DNA of 64,000 nucleotides, from the NCBI GenBank assembly GCA_030323885.1, contig CM059186.1:172754351-172818350 (forward strand), written 5' to 3'. The first letter of the stretch is position 1, and each line of letters begins with the position of its first letter. The notes under the pieces were generated by a model. The model searched no databases. It was given only the letters and a program-made list of their open reading frames with translations, and had not been told where the DNA came from. Both the position numbers and the translations under genes were made by a program. Shown in pieces: positions 39,806 to 50,096 of this stretch. This DNA comes from Branchipolynoe longqiensis (Eukaryota; Annelida; Polychaeta; Phyllodocida; Polynoidae).

Positions 39806-40108
39806 TGTTCTCTGTGGCGGAGTGGTTAGAGTGTCTGACTTTTTCTAGGTCACACTCCTAATCTGAAGGTTAGTGGTTCGATTCCCTATGCCCCACCTCT
39901 GCCAATTTGGATTTCCACCACTGTGTATAACTTACATCGTCATCAAAGGCCAGTTGCTCTCATACCATGTCTATGTGGTGTGGGAGGTTAAAAATCCCTT
40001 GGGTCGGTAAAAAGGTAGGCTTGGGCTTTCTATCGACAAACTGTTTAATGGTGAAAACAAGTCTATTCAGACTTATCCATGATAGGCAGTATATCTTCAA
40101 GAGAATTT
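39806..40108 (+). mobile_element. SINE-4 copy 1
   Basis: The head resembles a class II tRNA (Ser/Leu type): tggcggagtggttagagtg A box, long variable arm, B box ggttcgattcc (39874-39884). The body includes gatttccaccactgtg, ggccagttgctctcataccatg, gggaggttaaaaatccc and aacaagtctattcagactta. Second copy inverted at 55728-56018. Confidence 0.85.
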
Positions 40109-40171
40109 TTTTTTAATTAAAAATGAAACATAACCCAAAGATCGCCGCAGTTCTAGGCCCCAAAGGGTCGT

Positions 40172-40485
40172 TGGTTGTTGGAGTTTTACATCCTGGCAAC
40201 ATCTAAGGTCATATCAGGACGGGTACCAACTTGTGACAGTGCACACTCATGGCAACTTTATAGTGCTGCCCCACTGGGAAATAAGGTCACCAGCACCATG
40301 CCCCGATATCCCACTCACTCACATTATCCTGGTACTGAGCTAACCAGTCCTTGCCATATCCTAGTAATGACAAGTGCAAGGCTAGGAAGCAACAAGTATC
40401 AGTGCAAAAGTTATTGGTTTGACTCGACTGCGAACCGAACTCCCGATCTTCCACACGCGAGGCCCACGCTCTACCAATTACACCC
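40172..40485 (-). mobile_element. SINE-1 (tail A)
   Basis: Tail (gttggttgttggagttttacatcctgg) to head (ccacgctctaccaatta), where it runs into the MITE-C end. The long frame starting at 40175 reads through the SINE, the gap and an AAC repeat, and is not a gene. Confidence 0.88.
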
Positions 40486-40517
40486 CCATCACACCAAACT
40501 AGTTCTCAAAACATCCG
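40486..40517 (+). mobile_element. MITE-C left end at gap edge
   Basis: acccccatcacaccaaactagttctca then aaacatccg, matching the inverted end of MITE-C 27857-28099. The rest is hidden by the gap. Confidence 0.75.
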
Positions 40518-41014
40518 NNNNNNNNNNNNNNNNNNNNNNNNNNNNNNNNNNNNNNNNNNNNNNNNNNNNNNNNNNNNNNNNNNNNNNNNNNNNNNNNNNN
40601 NNNNNNNNNNNNNNNNNNNNNNNNNNNNNNNNNNNNNNNNNNNNNNNNNNNNNNNNNNNNNNNNNNNNNNNNNNNNNNNNNNNNNNNNNNNNNNNNNNNN
40701 NNNNNNNNNNNNNNNNNNNNNNNNNNNNNNNNNNNNNNNNNNNNNNNNNNNNNNNNNNNNNNNNNNNNNNNNNNNNNNNNNNNNNNNNNNNNNNNNNNNN
40801 NNNNNNNNNNNNNNNNNNNNNNNNNNNNNNNNNNNNNNNNNNNNNNNNNNNNNNNNNNNNNNNNNNNNNNNNNNNNNNNNNNNNNNNNNNNNNNNNNNNN
40901 NNNNNNNNNNNNNNNNNNNNNNNNNNNNNNNNNNNNNNNNNNNNNNNNNNNNNNNNNNNNNNNNNNNNNNNNNNNNNNNNNNNNNNNNNNNNNNNNNNNN
41001 NNNNNNNNNNNNNN
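40518..41014. other. Assembly gap (497 N)
   Basis: A run of N. A MITE-C terminus abuts one side and an (aac)n microsatellite the other. Confidence 1.
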
Positions 41015-41092
41015 AACAATAACAACAATAACAACGATAACAACATTAACAACAATAACAACAACAATAACAACAACAACAATAATAACATC
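41015..41092 (+). repeat. (aac/aat)n microsatellite
   Basis: aacaataacaacaataac units. Asn runs in its translation are artefacts. Confidence 0.95.
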
Positions 41093-41510
41093 AAATTGTG
41101 GCGAAAGAACTCCAAATGGATTTACCTATCCAAGGTAAGCAAGGCGCACCTGACCCATCCATCCGCCTGGTGGCGCCACACGTCGGTGACTTCCGGTGTT
41201 ACTCCCGGTTATCCGCCCTCTGTGTGCTCCCCGACTCAGACGTCGAGGGGCCGGCAGGGGGCAGCTGGGGTTTACTACCCAGCAACCTTCCCCTCCCCGC
41301 GCATGCAACCAACACTAATACAGGCTCCACGCTGTTTGTTGCGGCTTACCAAATAATGGCACAGTAAACTCCACAAAATCAGCTGATGCTTTCTTCACAT
41401 TGTGACAAAGCCGCTCTGGAAGCACTTTTAAAAATGTTGTTTTTGTTGATTTATTTTTGTTCATTACTGTTTTAATTTTTTGTTGCCGTTGCTTTTTTTG
41501 TTGGGACACT
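41093..41510. other. Unassigned segment
   Basis: It contains ggtGGCGCCac at 41169-41179 (isolated GGCGCC palindrome) and a splice-like ccaaggtaagc at 41131-41141. No supporting exon structure, so no gene called. Confidence 0.3.
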
Positions 41511-41686
41511 AGTTGATTAAACAGAGGAAATTTTAATCGCGGACAATTGGTCTTCCTCATTCCTCTGCTCCTTGCCCTATTCCAGTATTCCCAAATGCCA
41601 GGCTAGGTAGCGACAAGTATCAATTTTTAAGTCATTAGTTTGACTCGATCAGGGTTTGAACCTTGGGGTTTGAATCCCATTTAGAT
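41511..41686 (-). mobile_element. SINE-1 (tail B)
   Basis: Plus strand: tail B (agttgattaaacagaggaaattttaatcgcggacaattggtcttcctcattcc) then SINE-1 body (cttgccctattccag, ccaggctaggtagcgacaagtatc). The head is degraded. Confidence 0.8.
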
Positions 41687-41694
41687 GTGCATAA

Positions 41695-41997
41695 TTAAGC
41701 TGCATAGTTTGATGAAAGAATAACTTATCCAAAAGCAAGACACTTATATATATTCGATTCTATCCAACTCAGACACTGGTGTACTTATTAAGCATTTGTT
41801 GCTGCATAGAAGGTCATACTAAGTAAATTTAATGGAACCTGTCACTGCTCAAGTCTATGGTGTTAGCATTTTGGTGCCCACAAGATTAATTTGGCAAGTT
41901 TTTTACTTGATATATCTTCACATTAACCATTCAAAATAAAAGTTACTTCATAATGAAGTGAAGTGGATTATAGCAATGAACATGATATACCTATCTA
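41695..41997 (-). mobile_element. MITE-T, one end lost
   Basis: TTAAgctgcatagtttgatgaaag...attcgattctatccaactcagacactggtg...gcatttgttgctgcatagaagg...attttggtgcccac...gtgaagtggattatagcaatg. It stops where V element 5 begins. Confidence 0.75.
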
Positions 41998-42432
41998 AAG
42001 GCCCTGTCACACATCACCGGATTGAGGGAAACGGAAAGACACTGAACAAAGTCTGTTGATATCCGGCAAAGTCCGGTTTGTGTCCATTGCATATCCGTTG
42101 ATATCCGTTGATATCCAGCCTGATCCGTTAGAAGTTTTGAACATGCACAAAACTTGCAACGGATGCTGCCGGATTGACGTCTATGTTTCTTGTCCAGTTT
42201 GAGTCTGTTTAGTCCACTTACCGTCCGTTGGATATCTGTTCATGTCCGTTTCATGTCCACTTCAAGTCTGTTTCATGTCCGTTTCATGTCCGGTCGTCCA
42301 GCGGCCTTTGACTCGATATCGCAACATTTTGACACATTTTAATACACTTTGATACTTATCACGCTCGAATACCACCCGACTAGACAATTCTGTCCGTTGC
42401 TCAATCCGGCATAGTGTGACAGGCACTTTAAG
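41998..42432. mobile_element. V element 5, complete
   Basis: Ends aaggccctgtcacacatcaccgg and ccggcatagtgtgacaggcactt. The interior has repeated gtccgttgatatcc and catgtccgttt. The palindrome AAGTTTTG-N8-CAAAACTT at 42132-42155 is identical, spacer included, to that of V element 4. The right subterminal block (cccgactagacaattctg) is also shared. Confidence 0.85.
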
Positions 42433-42439
42433 CATAACT

Positions 42440-43478
42440 GTAAGTTAGGAAACTACACTGTAAGTTAGGAAACCAAACACTAGAAAATGTAGACCATTAC
42501 AAATACCTGGGCCTTGAGTTGGACAGCCAACTAAACTACAACCTATGTATAAATAAAATTATACAAAAAGTAAACCACAAACTGTGGCTATTTGCAAAGC
42601 TAAGAGACTACATGACACAAGAAATCAATAAAAATCTTCAAGGGCATGGTGCTCCCCTATTTTGACTATGGAGATGTAAACTACATGGGTGCGAGAAAAG
42701 AACTACTAAAAAAACTGCAAACACTGCAGAACAGAGCCCTAAAAATCTGTCTAAGAGTAGACAAGCTGCACCCAACCTATGACATACACAAAAGAACCAA
42801 GTGAAACTACTAGAAAATAGGAGAATAATTCATTTGAAAACTTAGCATATAGCTATATAACAGTAAACTTCTAACAAAACCACAAAGGGCTACTAGAGCA
42901 AATAATGCACCACTACTAAAGCAGACCAGAAGCCGAATAAAAGCTCATGAGAGAAGCACGCTGGAAATGGCTGCCAAGTTGTGGAATGCCCAAACGGTAA
43001 AGGAACGACAAATTCCTGACCTAAAAACTTACAAAAAATATCTGTGCAAAATAAGGCTAGGAAACCCCAGTAAGCTGCACTGCAAAGGGGCATGTGATAT
43101 GTCACGGCCCACCAGCGGGATGCCCAATGGAAGGTAACCATGCCAAAAGTAGCCAGATAACACACCACACAGCTACGTACAAGCCTATGATATGTAAATA
43201 GGAGTAGGCTAGTCTAGTAATAAGAGTAGAAAAATAAAAACATATATACCAAGAAAATCCAAAAAAACTAACATAGGCTACTAACCATACCAACCAATTA
43301 TCTATCTGCTACTGAAATGCAGGCAATCAAATACCTTATCAGCAGCCACTGTGTGGTAAGATAACACCAACACTACAACTGGCCAGCATTGAAAACAAGC
43401 CTGGGTACCCGGCTTATATGCTATGGACAGTATAAATACAGCCTCAATAAAAAAAAATAAAAAAAAAAAAAAGAAGCA
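42440..43478 (+). pseudogene. LINE-Y RT C-terminal domain and 3' end
   Basis: It encodes broken C-terminal RT sequence: YLGLELDSQLNYN, VNHKLWLFAKLRDYMTQEI, then a frame change (FDYGDVNYMGA), LKKLQTLQNRALKICLRVD, later THESREAAWKWLPSCGMP-like remnants in shifted frames. Then comes a ~400 bp 3' untranslated end with an A-rich tail (43440-43478). The endonuclease and RT core are absent. The same 3' end, alone, is at 8165-8448, 35926-36238 and (diverged) 39718-39795. Confidence 0.85.
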
Positions 43479-43652
43479 TATAACAGAAATTAAAAGCAAC
43501 TGGGTTGTGTTATTTACATGATTTTATCGGTTATAACACCTTATAAACGGCATGAACAGCGCAAATCAACCACGACATGAACACACTTGGCTTGTTTTAG
43601 TTTTCTTTGCTATTTTCTTTATGATATTACGATTTGTACATATCCTGATATT

Positions 43653-43858
43653 CAGATTGGAGGCTACAACGTTTTCATTCAAAGATGGGGATGACGTCAC
43701 ACCCTCAAATGATCAAACCTGTCAATATTAGCAATAGTTGGATAGTTTGCGGTGCAGATTGGAGACCACAACGTCTTCATTCAAAGATGGGGCTGACGTC
43801 AAACCATCAAATGATCAAACCTGTCAATATTGCATGGCAGTAGTTGGATAGTTTGCAG
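43653..43858 (+). repeat. ~103 bp tandem duplication with CRE-like sites
   Basis: Two copies of cagattggag(g/a)c(t/c)acaacg...cattcaaagatgggg(a/c)tgacgtca...gatcaaacctgtcaatatt...gttggatagtttgc. Each carries TGACGTCA (perfect CRE) at about 43693 and 43793. Confidence 0.9.
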
Positions 43859-44282
43859 TGTCGGCCCAAGGGTTGCTGGCACCCGGTCAAGCTGAGCTTC
43901 AGTGCCCTTATAAGTATCTTTTTTTAAATTGGAATTTCTGGAAATTATATGTGGCGCCCCCTAGCATGTGGCGCCCCGAGCGACTGCCTGAGTTGCCAGT
44001 AGCTTCAATACTTTGGTAGTTTTCAACTTGCACCAGACATAGCAACGCACACTACTCTAGAGTGTTGTTGACAAGGAATTGCATTGCCTTTAATACAAAT
44101 ACATGAGAAATATTAATCAATAGAGGTAGGTGTCTGTTATAGTTTACGAATACACACACATGTGCTCTCATGCTCTCATGTAGGCGCACCGTTAACAAGA
44201 GCAGACGACCAAAACTGTAGTGGTGGCGCCACCTGCTATGATGCCGCGACACCAAGTCCACTTCCACCCTCCAGCCAGTTGC
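43859..44282. other. Unassigned segment
   Basis: It contains gtggcgccccctagcatgtggcgcccc (43950-43977) and a perfect ggtGGCGCCacc at 44222-44233. No frame of note. Confidence 0.3.
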
Positions 44283-44573
44283 CTGGTTGTTGGAGTTTTA
44301 CGTCCTGAAAACATCTAAGGTCATATCAAGACAGGTACTGAATTATGTCAGTGCACACTCATGGCAGCACCATGATCCGATATCCCAAGCAGTCATATTA
44401 TCCTGACACTGAGCTAACCAGTCCTTGCCCTATCCTATTAATGTTGATCGCCAGGCTAGGAAACGACCTGTATCAATTTTGTAAGTCATTGGTTTTACTC
44501 GACCGGGAATCGAACCCTCGATATCCCGCATGGGAGGCCGGCGCTCTACCAATTTGGCCACCGCGTCCGGTAG
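44283..44573 (-). mobile_element. SINE-1 (tail A), internally deleted
   Basis: Tail to head intact, with good B box (gggaatcgaaccc) and A box (ctctaccaatttggccaccgcg). It lacks ~50 bp of the body between cactcatggc and agcaccatg. Confidence 0.88.
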
Positions 44574-44789
44574 GTTATAAGAATAATTCTCGGGAGCGCC
44601 CGTAGTTAGGGTCGGGGCCGATGGTGGCGCCACCAGCACCAGGATGTAGGATAAGGAGTGAATACATCGAGAATAATGGTTGGTAGATGATGAATAGAAC
44701 AATTAATAATAATAATTACCTTCCGCGCACATGAGTAAAATCATTATCCATGACTTCTTTCCAATCGATCCATGTTTGCTCTCTTTGTT

Positions 44790-45115
44790 TGTTTGTTTGA
44801 GCTTTACATCTTAGACACATCTAAGGTCATATCAGGACGGGTACTGACTTGTGACAGTGCACACTCATGGCGACTTTATAATGCTGCCCCACTGGGAGAT
44901 CAGGCTGCCGGAACCATGACCAGAAATATATTCCACTCTGTGACATTATCATGATTCTGCGCAAACCAGTCATAGCCATATCCTATTCATGCTGAGAGGC
45001 AGGCTAGGTAGCGACATGTATCTATTTTTAAAATCATTGGTTTGAATCGGTCAGGATTTGAATCAACAACGTTCTGCATGGAAAGCAATTCCGTCTCACG
45101 CTAAGTCAGCCAGCG
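44790..45115 (-). mobile_element. SINE-1 (tail A) with amplified head
   Basis: Tail (gagctttacatcttagacacatc), body, then the tRNA-like head cgtctcacgctaagtcagccagcg, which continues into a tandem array of itself. Confidence 0.82.
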
Positions 45116-45258
45116 CTCTTAGCAATTCCGTCTCATGCTAAGTCAGCCAGCGCTCTTAGCAATTCCGTCTCATGCTAAGACAGCCAGCACTCTTAGCAAT
45201 TCCATCTCACGCTAAGCCAGCCAGCGCTCTTAGCAATTCCGTCTCATGCTAAGTCAGT
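45083..45258 (+). repeat. 37 bp tandem array derived from the SINE-1 head
   Basis: Unit agcaattccgtctcatgct-aagtcagccagcgctctt, about 4.5 copies. The first copy is the tRNA-like 5' end of the adjoining SINE, so the A-box region was amplified. Confidence 0.9.
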
Positions 45259-45334
45259 CACATAATATTATAAATATATGTTGCACACTGAATGTAATAA
45301 GCGATTTTTATTTATATATTTTTTTAATATTTAT

Positions 45335-45395
45335 TGACAAGGTATTTACTCTGCCCATAACGTATAAGCCACAGGTCACAACATCCTTTCGACAC
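45335..45395 (-). mobile_element. Possible diverged LINE-Y end
   Basis: ggtatttactctgcccataacgtataagcc resembles the reverse complement of the LINE-Y terminus (ggcttatatgctatggacagtataaatac). Short and diverged. Confidence 0.4.
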
Positions 45396-45484
45396 ATTAT
45401 TTTGCTGGTTGTGTTGATAACATTATGCATGTTCTATAATAAATAAATACATAAATAAATGTGTAAGATGTTGGATTCAAAATA

Positions 45485-45678
45485 CAGTAAAGCCTCTCTA
45501 ACCGACCGCCTCCACAGATCATCCAATCCCCTATATCGAACGCTTTATTTCGGTTCCAAGCGATCGTCCATACAATACCATTGTAAGTTATGTCATAATT
45601 TTTTGTTAAACCTCCCTAAATGGACCATTCAAAGTCGGTCCCATGGTCGGTCGATTTCGACTCAGAGAGGTTTTACTG
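45485..45678. mobile_element. P1 MITE, complete
   Basis: CAGTAAAGCCTCTCTAACCG to AGAGAGGTTTTACTG; TA at 45483-45484 and 45679-45680. The next ~350 bp (45681-46030) is AT-rich unassigned DNA with a C13 run at 45977. Confidence 0.85.
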
Positions 45679-46255
45679 TAGTCATAAGTTTGCAATGGAA
45701 ATCCCATTAATATGCTGAAGTTTGCCTTGTTTTTTATACATCACATGTTTTATTGGTATTCAGGTGCATCGATGGTCCATATGCTTTTTAATTTAAAAAT
45801 GTTTTTCTCTACTTCATTTGATTTATTTATTTTCCCATCTCCGATGTTCCAGTAATTTCTTGTTGCTGTTTCATCTTCTCATATTTCGTGTTTTATTCCA
45901 GGTCGGCCATTATTTCACATATTCTTCTTCTGTTCTAATCAATTTAATCTTTTTTTAATCAGCATCCATCCATTCCCCCCCCCCCCCCGGTTGTTATGGC
46001 TTAAAATCAATAATTGTCCTCAAACTTACTTTGCAAGGCATTCCAAGGCAAAATTTTAACAAAAGTATCTCAATTTGATTCTACGTTATTATCTAACACA
46101 AAATTTAAGTTAAATGTGATAGCGCTTATTAAACGTTTGTTGCTGCATAAAGGGGAATACTAAGTTAATTTAATTTTTTTTTTAATTACTGCCGCTGCCT
46201 ATGGGGTTGAGGTTGTGTATGTGCATGCCAAATGTAATTTGGCAAGTTTTGTTGT

Positions 46256-46495
46256 TTGTTGTTGTTGTTGTAGATTATTGATTAAGCAGGGGAAATTTAT
46301 TCGTGGCCGATTGGTCTTCCTCATTCCACTGCTGCTTGCCCTATCCTAATAATGCCGAGTGCCAGGCTAAGAAGCGACAAGTATCAATTATTAAGTCATT
46401 GGTTTGACTCGACCAGGATTTCAATCCAAGATCTCATGATCTACCAGAACGGGAGACGGACGGTCTAATTCATTTGGCCATCCGGCCTTGCACTT
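46256..46495 (-). mobile_element. SINE-1 (tail B), near complete
   Basis: (gtt)n, then gattaagcaggggaaatttattcgtggccgattggtcttcctcattcc, body (ttgccctatcctaataatgcc), tRNA-like head to ggtctaattcatttggccatccgg. Best reference for tail B. Confidence 0.87.
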
Positions 46496-46501
46496 CATAT
46501 A

Positions 46502-46923
46502 CAGTCTACTCTGTCTATAACGGACACCCATGGGACTGGAGCAAGATGACGTTATAGAGAGAGATCCGTTATACTTACAGGCAGAGCCTGACTTACAGAA
46601 TGGGTTGAAACCAATGTTTTTCTTTTATACTTGACTGACTAGGACGGTCCTTACAAAGTCATTTGTACAATTAGTCATTTGTACAATTTGTCATTTGTAC
46701 AATTGTTTATTTGTACAATATTATAACTATATGGCATGTCATTACTGACAGTGAATATTGATCAAATAGGGGGAAAAAGGCTCGTTTTCTGCATAAGACA
46801 GTTGTCCGTTAGACCCAGAGGCAATGCTATTAAATTAAAGGGGTCCCGTGATGGGACCAACACCTTTGGCCGTTATTGACAGAGATTCGTTATTGACAGA
46901 ACCCTTATTGACAGAGTAGACTG
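46502..46923. mobile_element. P2 MITE (pogo/Tigger-like), complete
   Basis: Inverted ends CAGTCTACTCTGTCTATAAC and TTATTGACAGAGTAGACTG; TA flanks 46500-46501 and 46924-46925. Subterminal gttattgacagag repeated three times at the right end. 422 bp, non-coding. Confidence 0.85.
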
Positions 46924-47070
46924 TATATCCAATACTCCCCATTTGAAATACAAGTTATTTAAAGCTGAAGTAAGGTAGATTATAACAATCAATCTAGTAT
47001 TAGTAATACTTGTCTCCTTAAAATAACCAACAGAAACTAAACACCATCAGATTAGGCAATTTCACTTCCA

Positions 47071-47338
47071 CTGTTCCAGCTAAAGGAATTGATTTCACCA
47101 AATGCATATGATATTCACATTGCATAGATGTTCAGATCAAGTTGGATATAGTGTTAATTTCCTGTCGGTTGTGTGTAGACTCCCATAGACTCAGCACAAA
47201 ACTCCACAGTGTAGTTGGATGAGTGTAACCGTCAGTCGGACCTGAAAAGGCCCCTCTAGCTATTAATAAATATTAATAGGCAATTCTCCATGTTTTCATT
47301 TAAAATATCGCCAATGTTAACAATGGATAATAAAAGTT
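47071..47338. other. Unassigned segment
   Basis: Contains a short inverted pair (gccaatgttaac..) and no gene signal. Confidence 0.3.
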
Positions 47339-47505
47339 AAAGGCCCAGTCACACCTTACCGGACTGGGGAACCGGAGATGAACCGGACACTGTCCGGTGA
47401 AATACGGCAATGTCCGGTACATGTCCGGTACCCATCCGGTGGTGTCCGGTGGTGTCGGGTGGTGTCCGGTGGTGCCCAGCGGTGTCCGGCGGTGTCCGGC
47501 GGTGT
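47339..47505 (+). mobile_element. V element 6, left end only
   Basis: aaaggcccagtcacaccttaccggactggggaaccgg, then (tgtccggtggtgtccgg)n, nearly the same as V element 4 over its first ~60 bp. From 47506 the sequence passes into cccatacacccacacccat satellite and no right end is found. Confidence 0.78.
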
Positions 47506-47807
47506 CCCATACCCATACACCCACACACCCATCCACCCACTCCCACACCCACACTCCCACCCACATACCCCACCCCCACCCCCACACACCACTCACACAA
47601 CCACACACCCACCCATCCACCCACACCCACATCAACGCACCCCCACCTCTACTACACCTCTACTCCACCCCACCCACATAGCCACCCACACACAGTCACA
47701 CAGCCACACACCCACACCCACACCCACACCCGCACCCACACCCACACCCACACCCACACCCACACCCACACCCACACCCACACCCACACCCACACACTCA
47801 CGCACAT
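47506..47807 (+). repeat. CACCCA satellite
   Basis: (cacaccc)n, ~300 bp, same composition as 25800-27060. Confidence 0.93.
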
Positions 47808-48055
47808 GCGCACAGACGTCCCTCGTGCCGAGCGACGCTGGCTGAGACAATACAGGGCTCGGCTTCCAAAGTTGGAGACGCTCAGTTATGAATACTTAAT
47901 GGTTAACCCTTCCGCCACCAGAGGGCCACGCCGACACGGCGTTCCCGTGGCGGACTGGGGTGTCGTGGAACGCAATGCCTGCCACTTGTCTGCTGTGTCG
48001 AACTACGCGGATTTGAATTTACTGGGAACTGGGGTGAGACTGAGGCCGCTTAATA
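47808..48055. other. GC-rich unassigned segment with CTCF-like word
   Basis: ccgccaccagagggccac at 47910-47927 contains a good match to the CTCF core (CCACYAGRGGGC). No frame or repeat. Confidence 0.3.
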
Positions 48056-48149
48056 CAATTGTTGTTCTCGTTGTTGTTGTTGTTATTATTATTGCTACTA
48101 TTATTCAAAGCATTAGTAATACACGCGTTCAGTGTCAAATCCTCCTTCC

Positions 48150-48496
48150 CTACCTATAATCCCCCGGGAGAAGACGCAGGATTCGCTAATCCAGGGTCGG
48201 CGACCTACTTCTCCCCTCCCCCCCTTCCTTCATTCCCTCCCTCATCTTCTTCCCCGCCATTCCCTTCCCCGTTCCCCCTCCCTTTCGATCCTTCTCCTTC
48301 TCCTCCCTTGCCCTCCCTCATCTCCTCCATTTCCCTCCTCTTGGCCTCCTTTCCCCCCTTTCTCTCCCGTCCTCCATCCCCTCCACAATCTCATTGCAAT
48401 TCCCCTCTACATTCCCCACCCCAACTCTCTTCCCGTTTCCCCTTTCCCGACCCCCCCCCCCCCCTTTGCCCTCTTCTCCCTCCTCTACCTCCCTTG
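48150..48496 (+). repeat. Pyrimidine-rich (CCCTTCC)n tract
   Basis: C/T-rich low-complexity DNA directly upstream of LINE-Z; a second tract follows at 49085-49325. Confidence 0.88.
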
Positions 48497-49003
48497 CCTT
48501 ATTTTCTCATTCTATTTAAGTCTCTTGTTAGGCCAATTTTGGAATACTGTCCACAAATTCGGAGCCCAATTTTTCGGAAAGATATTCTGGAGATCGAAAA
48601 GGTTCAGAGACGTGCAACGAAATTAGTTGCAGTTATAAAGGACTTACCCTATGAACAAAGGCTTAGGGAATTGAAACTTCCTACCCTTTCCTACAGAAGG
48701 AAAAGAAGTGACATAATTGAAGTATTTAAAATTATGAAAGGTTTTGATAAAATAGATATGAACCAATTTTTCACCTTGAATAAAAGAGAAGGCAGTCGGG
48801 GCCATACTCTCAAACTAGTAAAACCCAGAGCCATTTCAAAGTTAAGGCAACACAGTTTCTCAAACAGGATCATAAATATATGGAACAGTCTCCCACAAAA
48901 TGTTATTGATGCCGAGTCAATAAATTCATTCAAGAACAGATTAGAAAAGGCATGGGCTGATGATCCAGGGAAATTTGACCCCTTATTCACCACATGCTAC
49001 TAA
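48497..49003 (+). pseudogene. LINE-Z (CR1-like) RT C-terminal domain
   Basis: One uninterrupted frame to a TAA at 49001-49003: LFKSLVRPILEYCPQ, FRKDILEIEKVQRRATKLV, LPYEQRLRELKLPTLSYRRK, DIIEVFKIMKGFDKID, RGHTLKLVKPRA, QHSFSNRIINIWNSLPQ, SFKNRLEKAW. This is the classic thumb/C-terminus of CR1/Jockey-type RTs. The catalytic palm and endonuclease are not present, so it is a 5'-truncated copy, but the surviving frame is intact and therefore relatively young. Confidence 0.92.
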
Positions 49004-49084
49004 TTATTCCTTGTGTTGCTTATTTACTTGCACTCAAGCAAAAATGAGAGACAAATAAGTGTTCACAGTACTCCTGTCTACCAT

Positions 49085-49325
49085 TCGCTATTTCGCTTCT
49101 ATTATCATCCCACTTCTTCCCCTTCCCCTTCCCTTCCCATCTCCCTTCCCCTCAATCCCCTCCATCTCATTCTCCTTTCCCCATTCCCATTTCATTCCCC
49201 TTACACCCTACCGTCACCCTTCTCCATTGTCATCCACTTCCCCCCTCCCCTCCCCCCTCCCCCCTCCCCCAAATCCTTTCCCCTTTCACCTCCCCCTCCT
49301 CCTCCCCCTTACACCCCCATCCTCC
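49085..49325 (+). repeat. Pyrimidine-rich (CCCTTCC)n tract
   Basis: cttccccttccccttcccttcccatctcccttcccc; continuation of the composition seen before LINE-Z, possibly interrupted by it. Confidence 0.88.
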
Positions 49326-50096
49326 AGAGGGCGTGGCAGATGGAACTAGTTAAGAACACACCTATTCACAGAACACTAATCACCCCCCTCACCCCACACA
49401 CACACGCACCCACACATCAAGGCTACGTTTACATCTTTTTCATCTTTAAATGTTGTTGTCAATACAAACCTTACGACAATGAAACTGCCGCGCCTGTGTC
49501 TGTCTGCAGTTATGAGTTGTGCTGCTGAACTTACAACTTACATGGGTGGAGGGCGCTGGTTACAAGTTACAACGGCGGCAGGGGTTGGGTGGGTGGGTGG
49601 GTGGGTGGGGGATTTACTCAGAAGGCTCGTTGGAAACTTGAGCTGGGCCTTAAGGAGTGCTGCATTTATTCGGTTGTCTCGAGGCCTCTGAACCAGCCCT
49701 GTAGGCTTGCTCTCAGTCTCAGTCTCGCACGCCCCAGCGATGGAGGATGGGTGGGTGGGTGGGTGGGTGCGTGGGGTGGGGTGGGGTGGGGTGAGGTCTG
49801 AGAGGGTGGGAGCGAACAAGAATGGTTGAAACATCCACAAAGACTTGCACCACATTATGTCCTCCTCTGATAGCAACTGCCGAGCAAAGACCGCCCCACA
49901 GTCCGCGACATCGGGGGTCTTTATGGGATTTGGTTGGTTTGGGTTGTTCAATTTTATTTGAGACGAAAATTGAAGAGCATTAATTGTCTTTGTGCTGATG
50001 TCGGCCATGTGGGCATTCTTGAGCCAGTTTGAAAACTACACAAAGCATGATATGATGTATTGTTTCTGTTCAGATGATCTAATACCTCTCTTCTGA
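49326..50096. other. Unassigned segment
   Basis: Two (gggt)n runs (49578-49610, 49747-49795), otherwise single-copy-looking DNA. Frames of 60-150 codons exist but mostly traverse the ggtggg runs. No domain recognised. Confidence 0.35.

Larger units (their letters stand above)
46030..47070 (-). mobile_element. MITE-T interrupted by SINE-1B and P2
   Basis: Host pieces: ttgattctacgttattatctaacac..gcttattaaacgtttgttgctgcataaagg..gcatgccaaatgtaatttggcaag (46075-46255) and cccatttgaaatacaagttatttaaagctgaagtaaggtagattataacaatcaatctag..actaaacaccatcagattaggcaatttcac (46935-47068). Confidence 0.65.

Noticed and set aside
41131..41141. Splice donor caaggtaagc suggesting an exon
   Set aside because: No matching acceptor, no open frame with coding composition on the exon side.
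40175..41356. 393-codon frame crossing the N gap
   Set aside because: Composed of SINE-1 sequence, N bases and an AAC microsatellite; not a protein.
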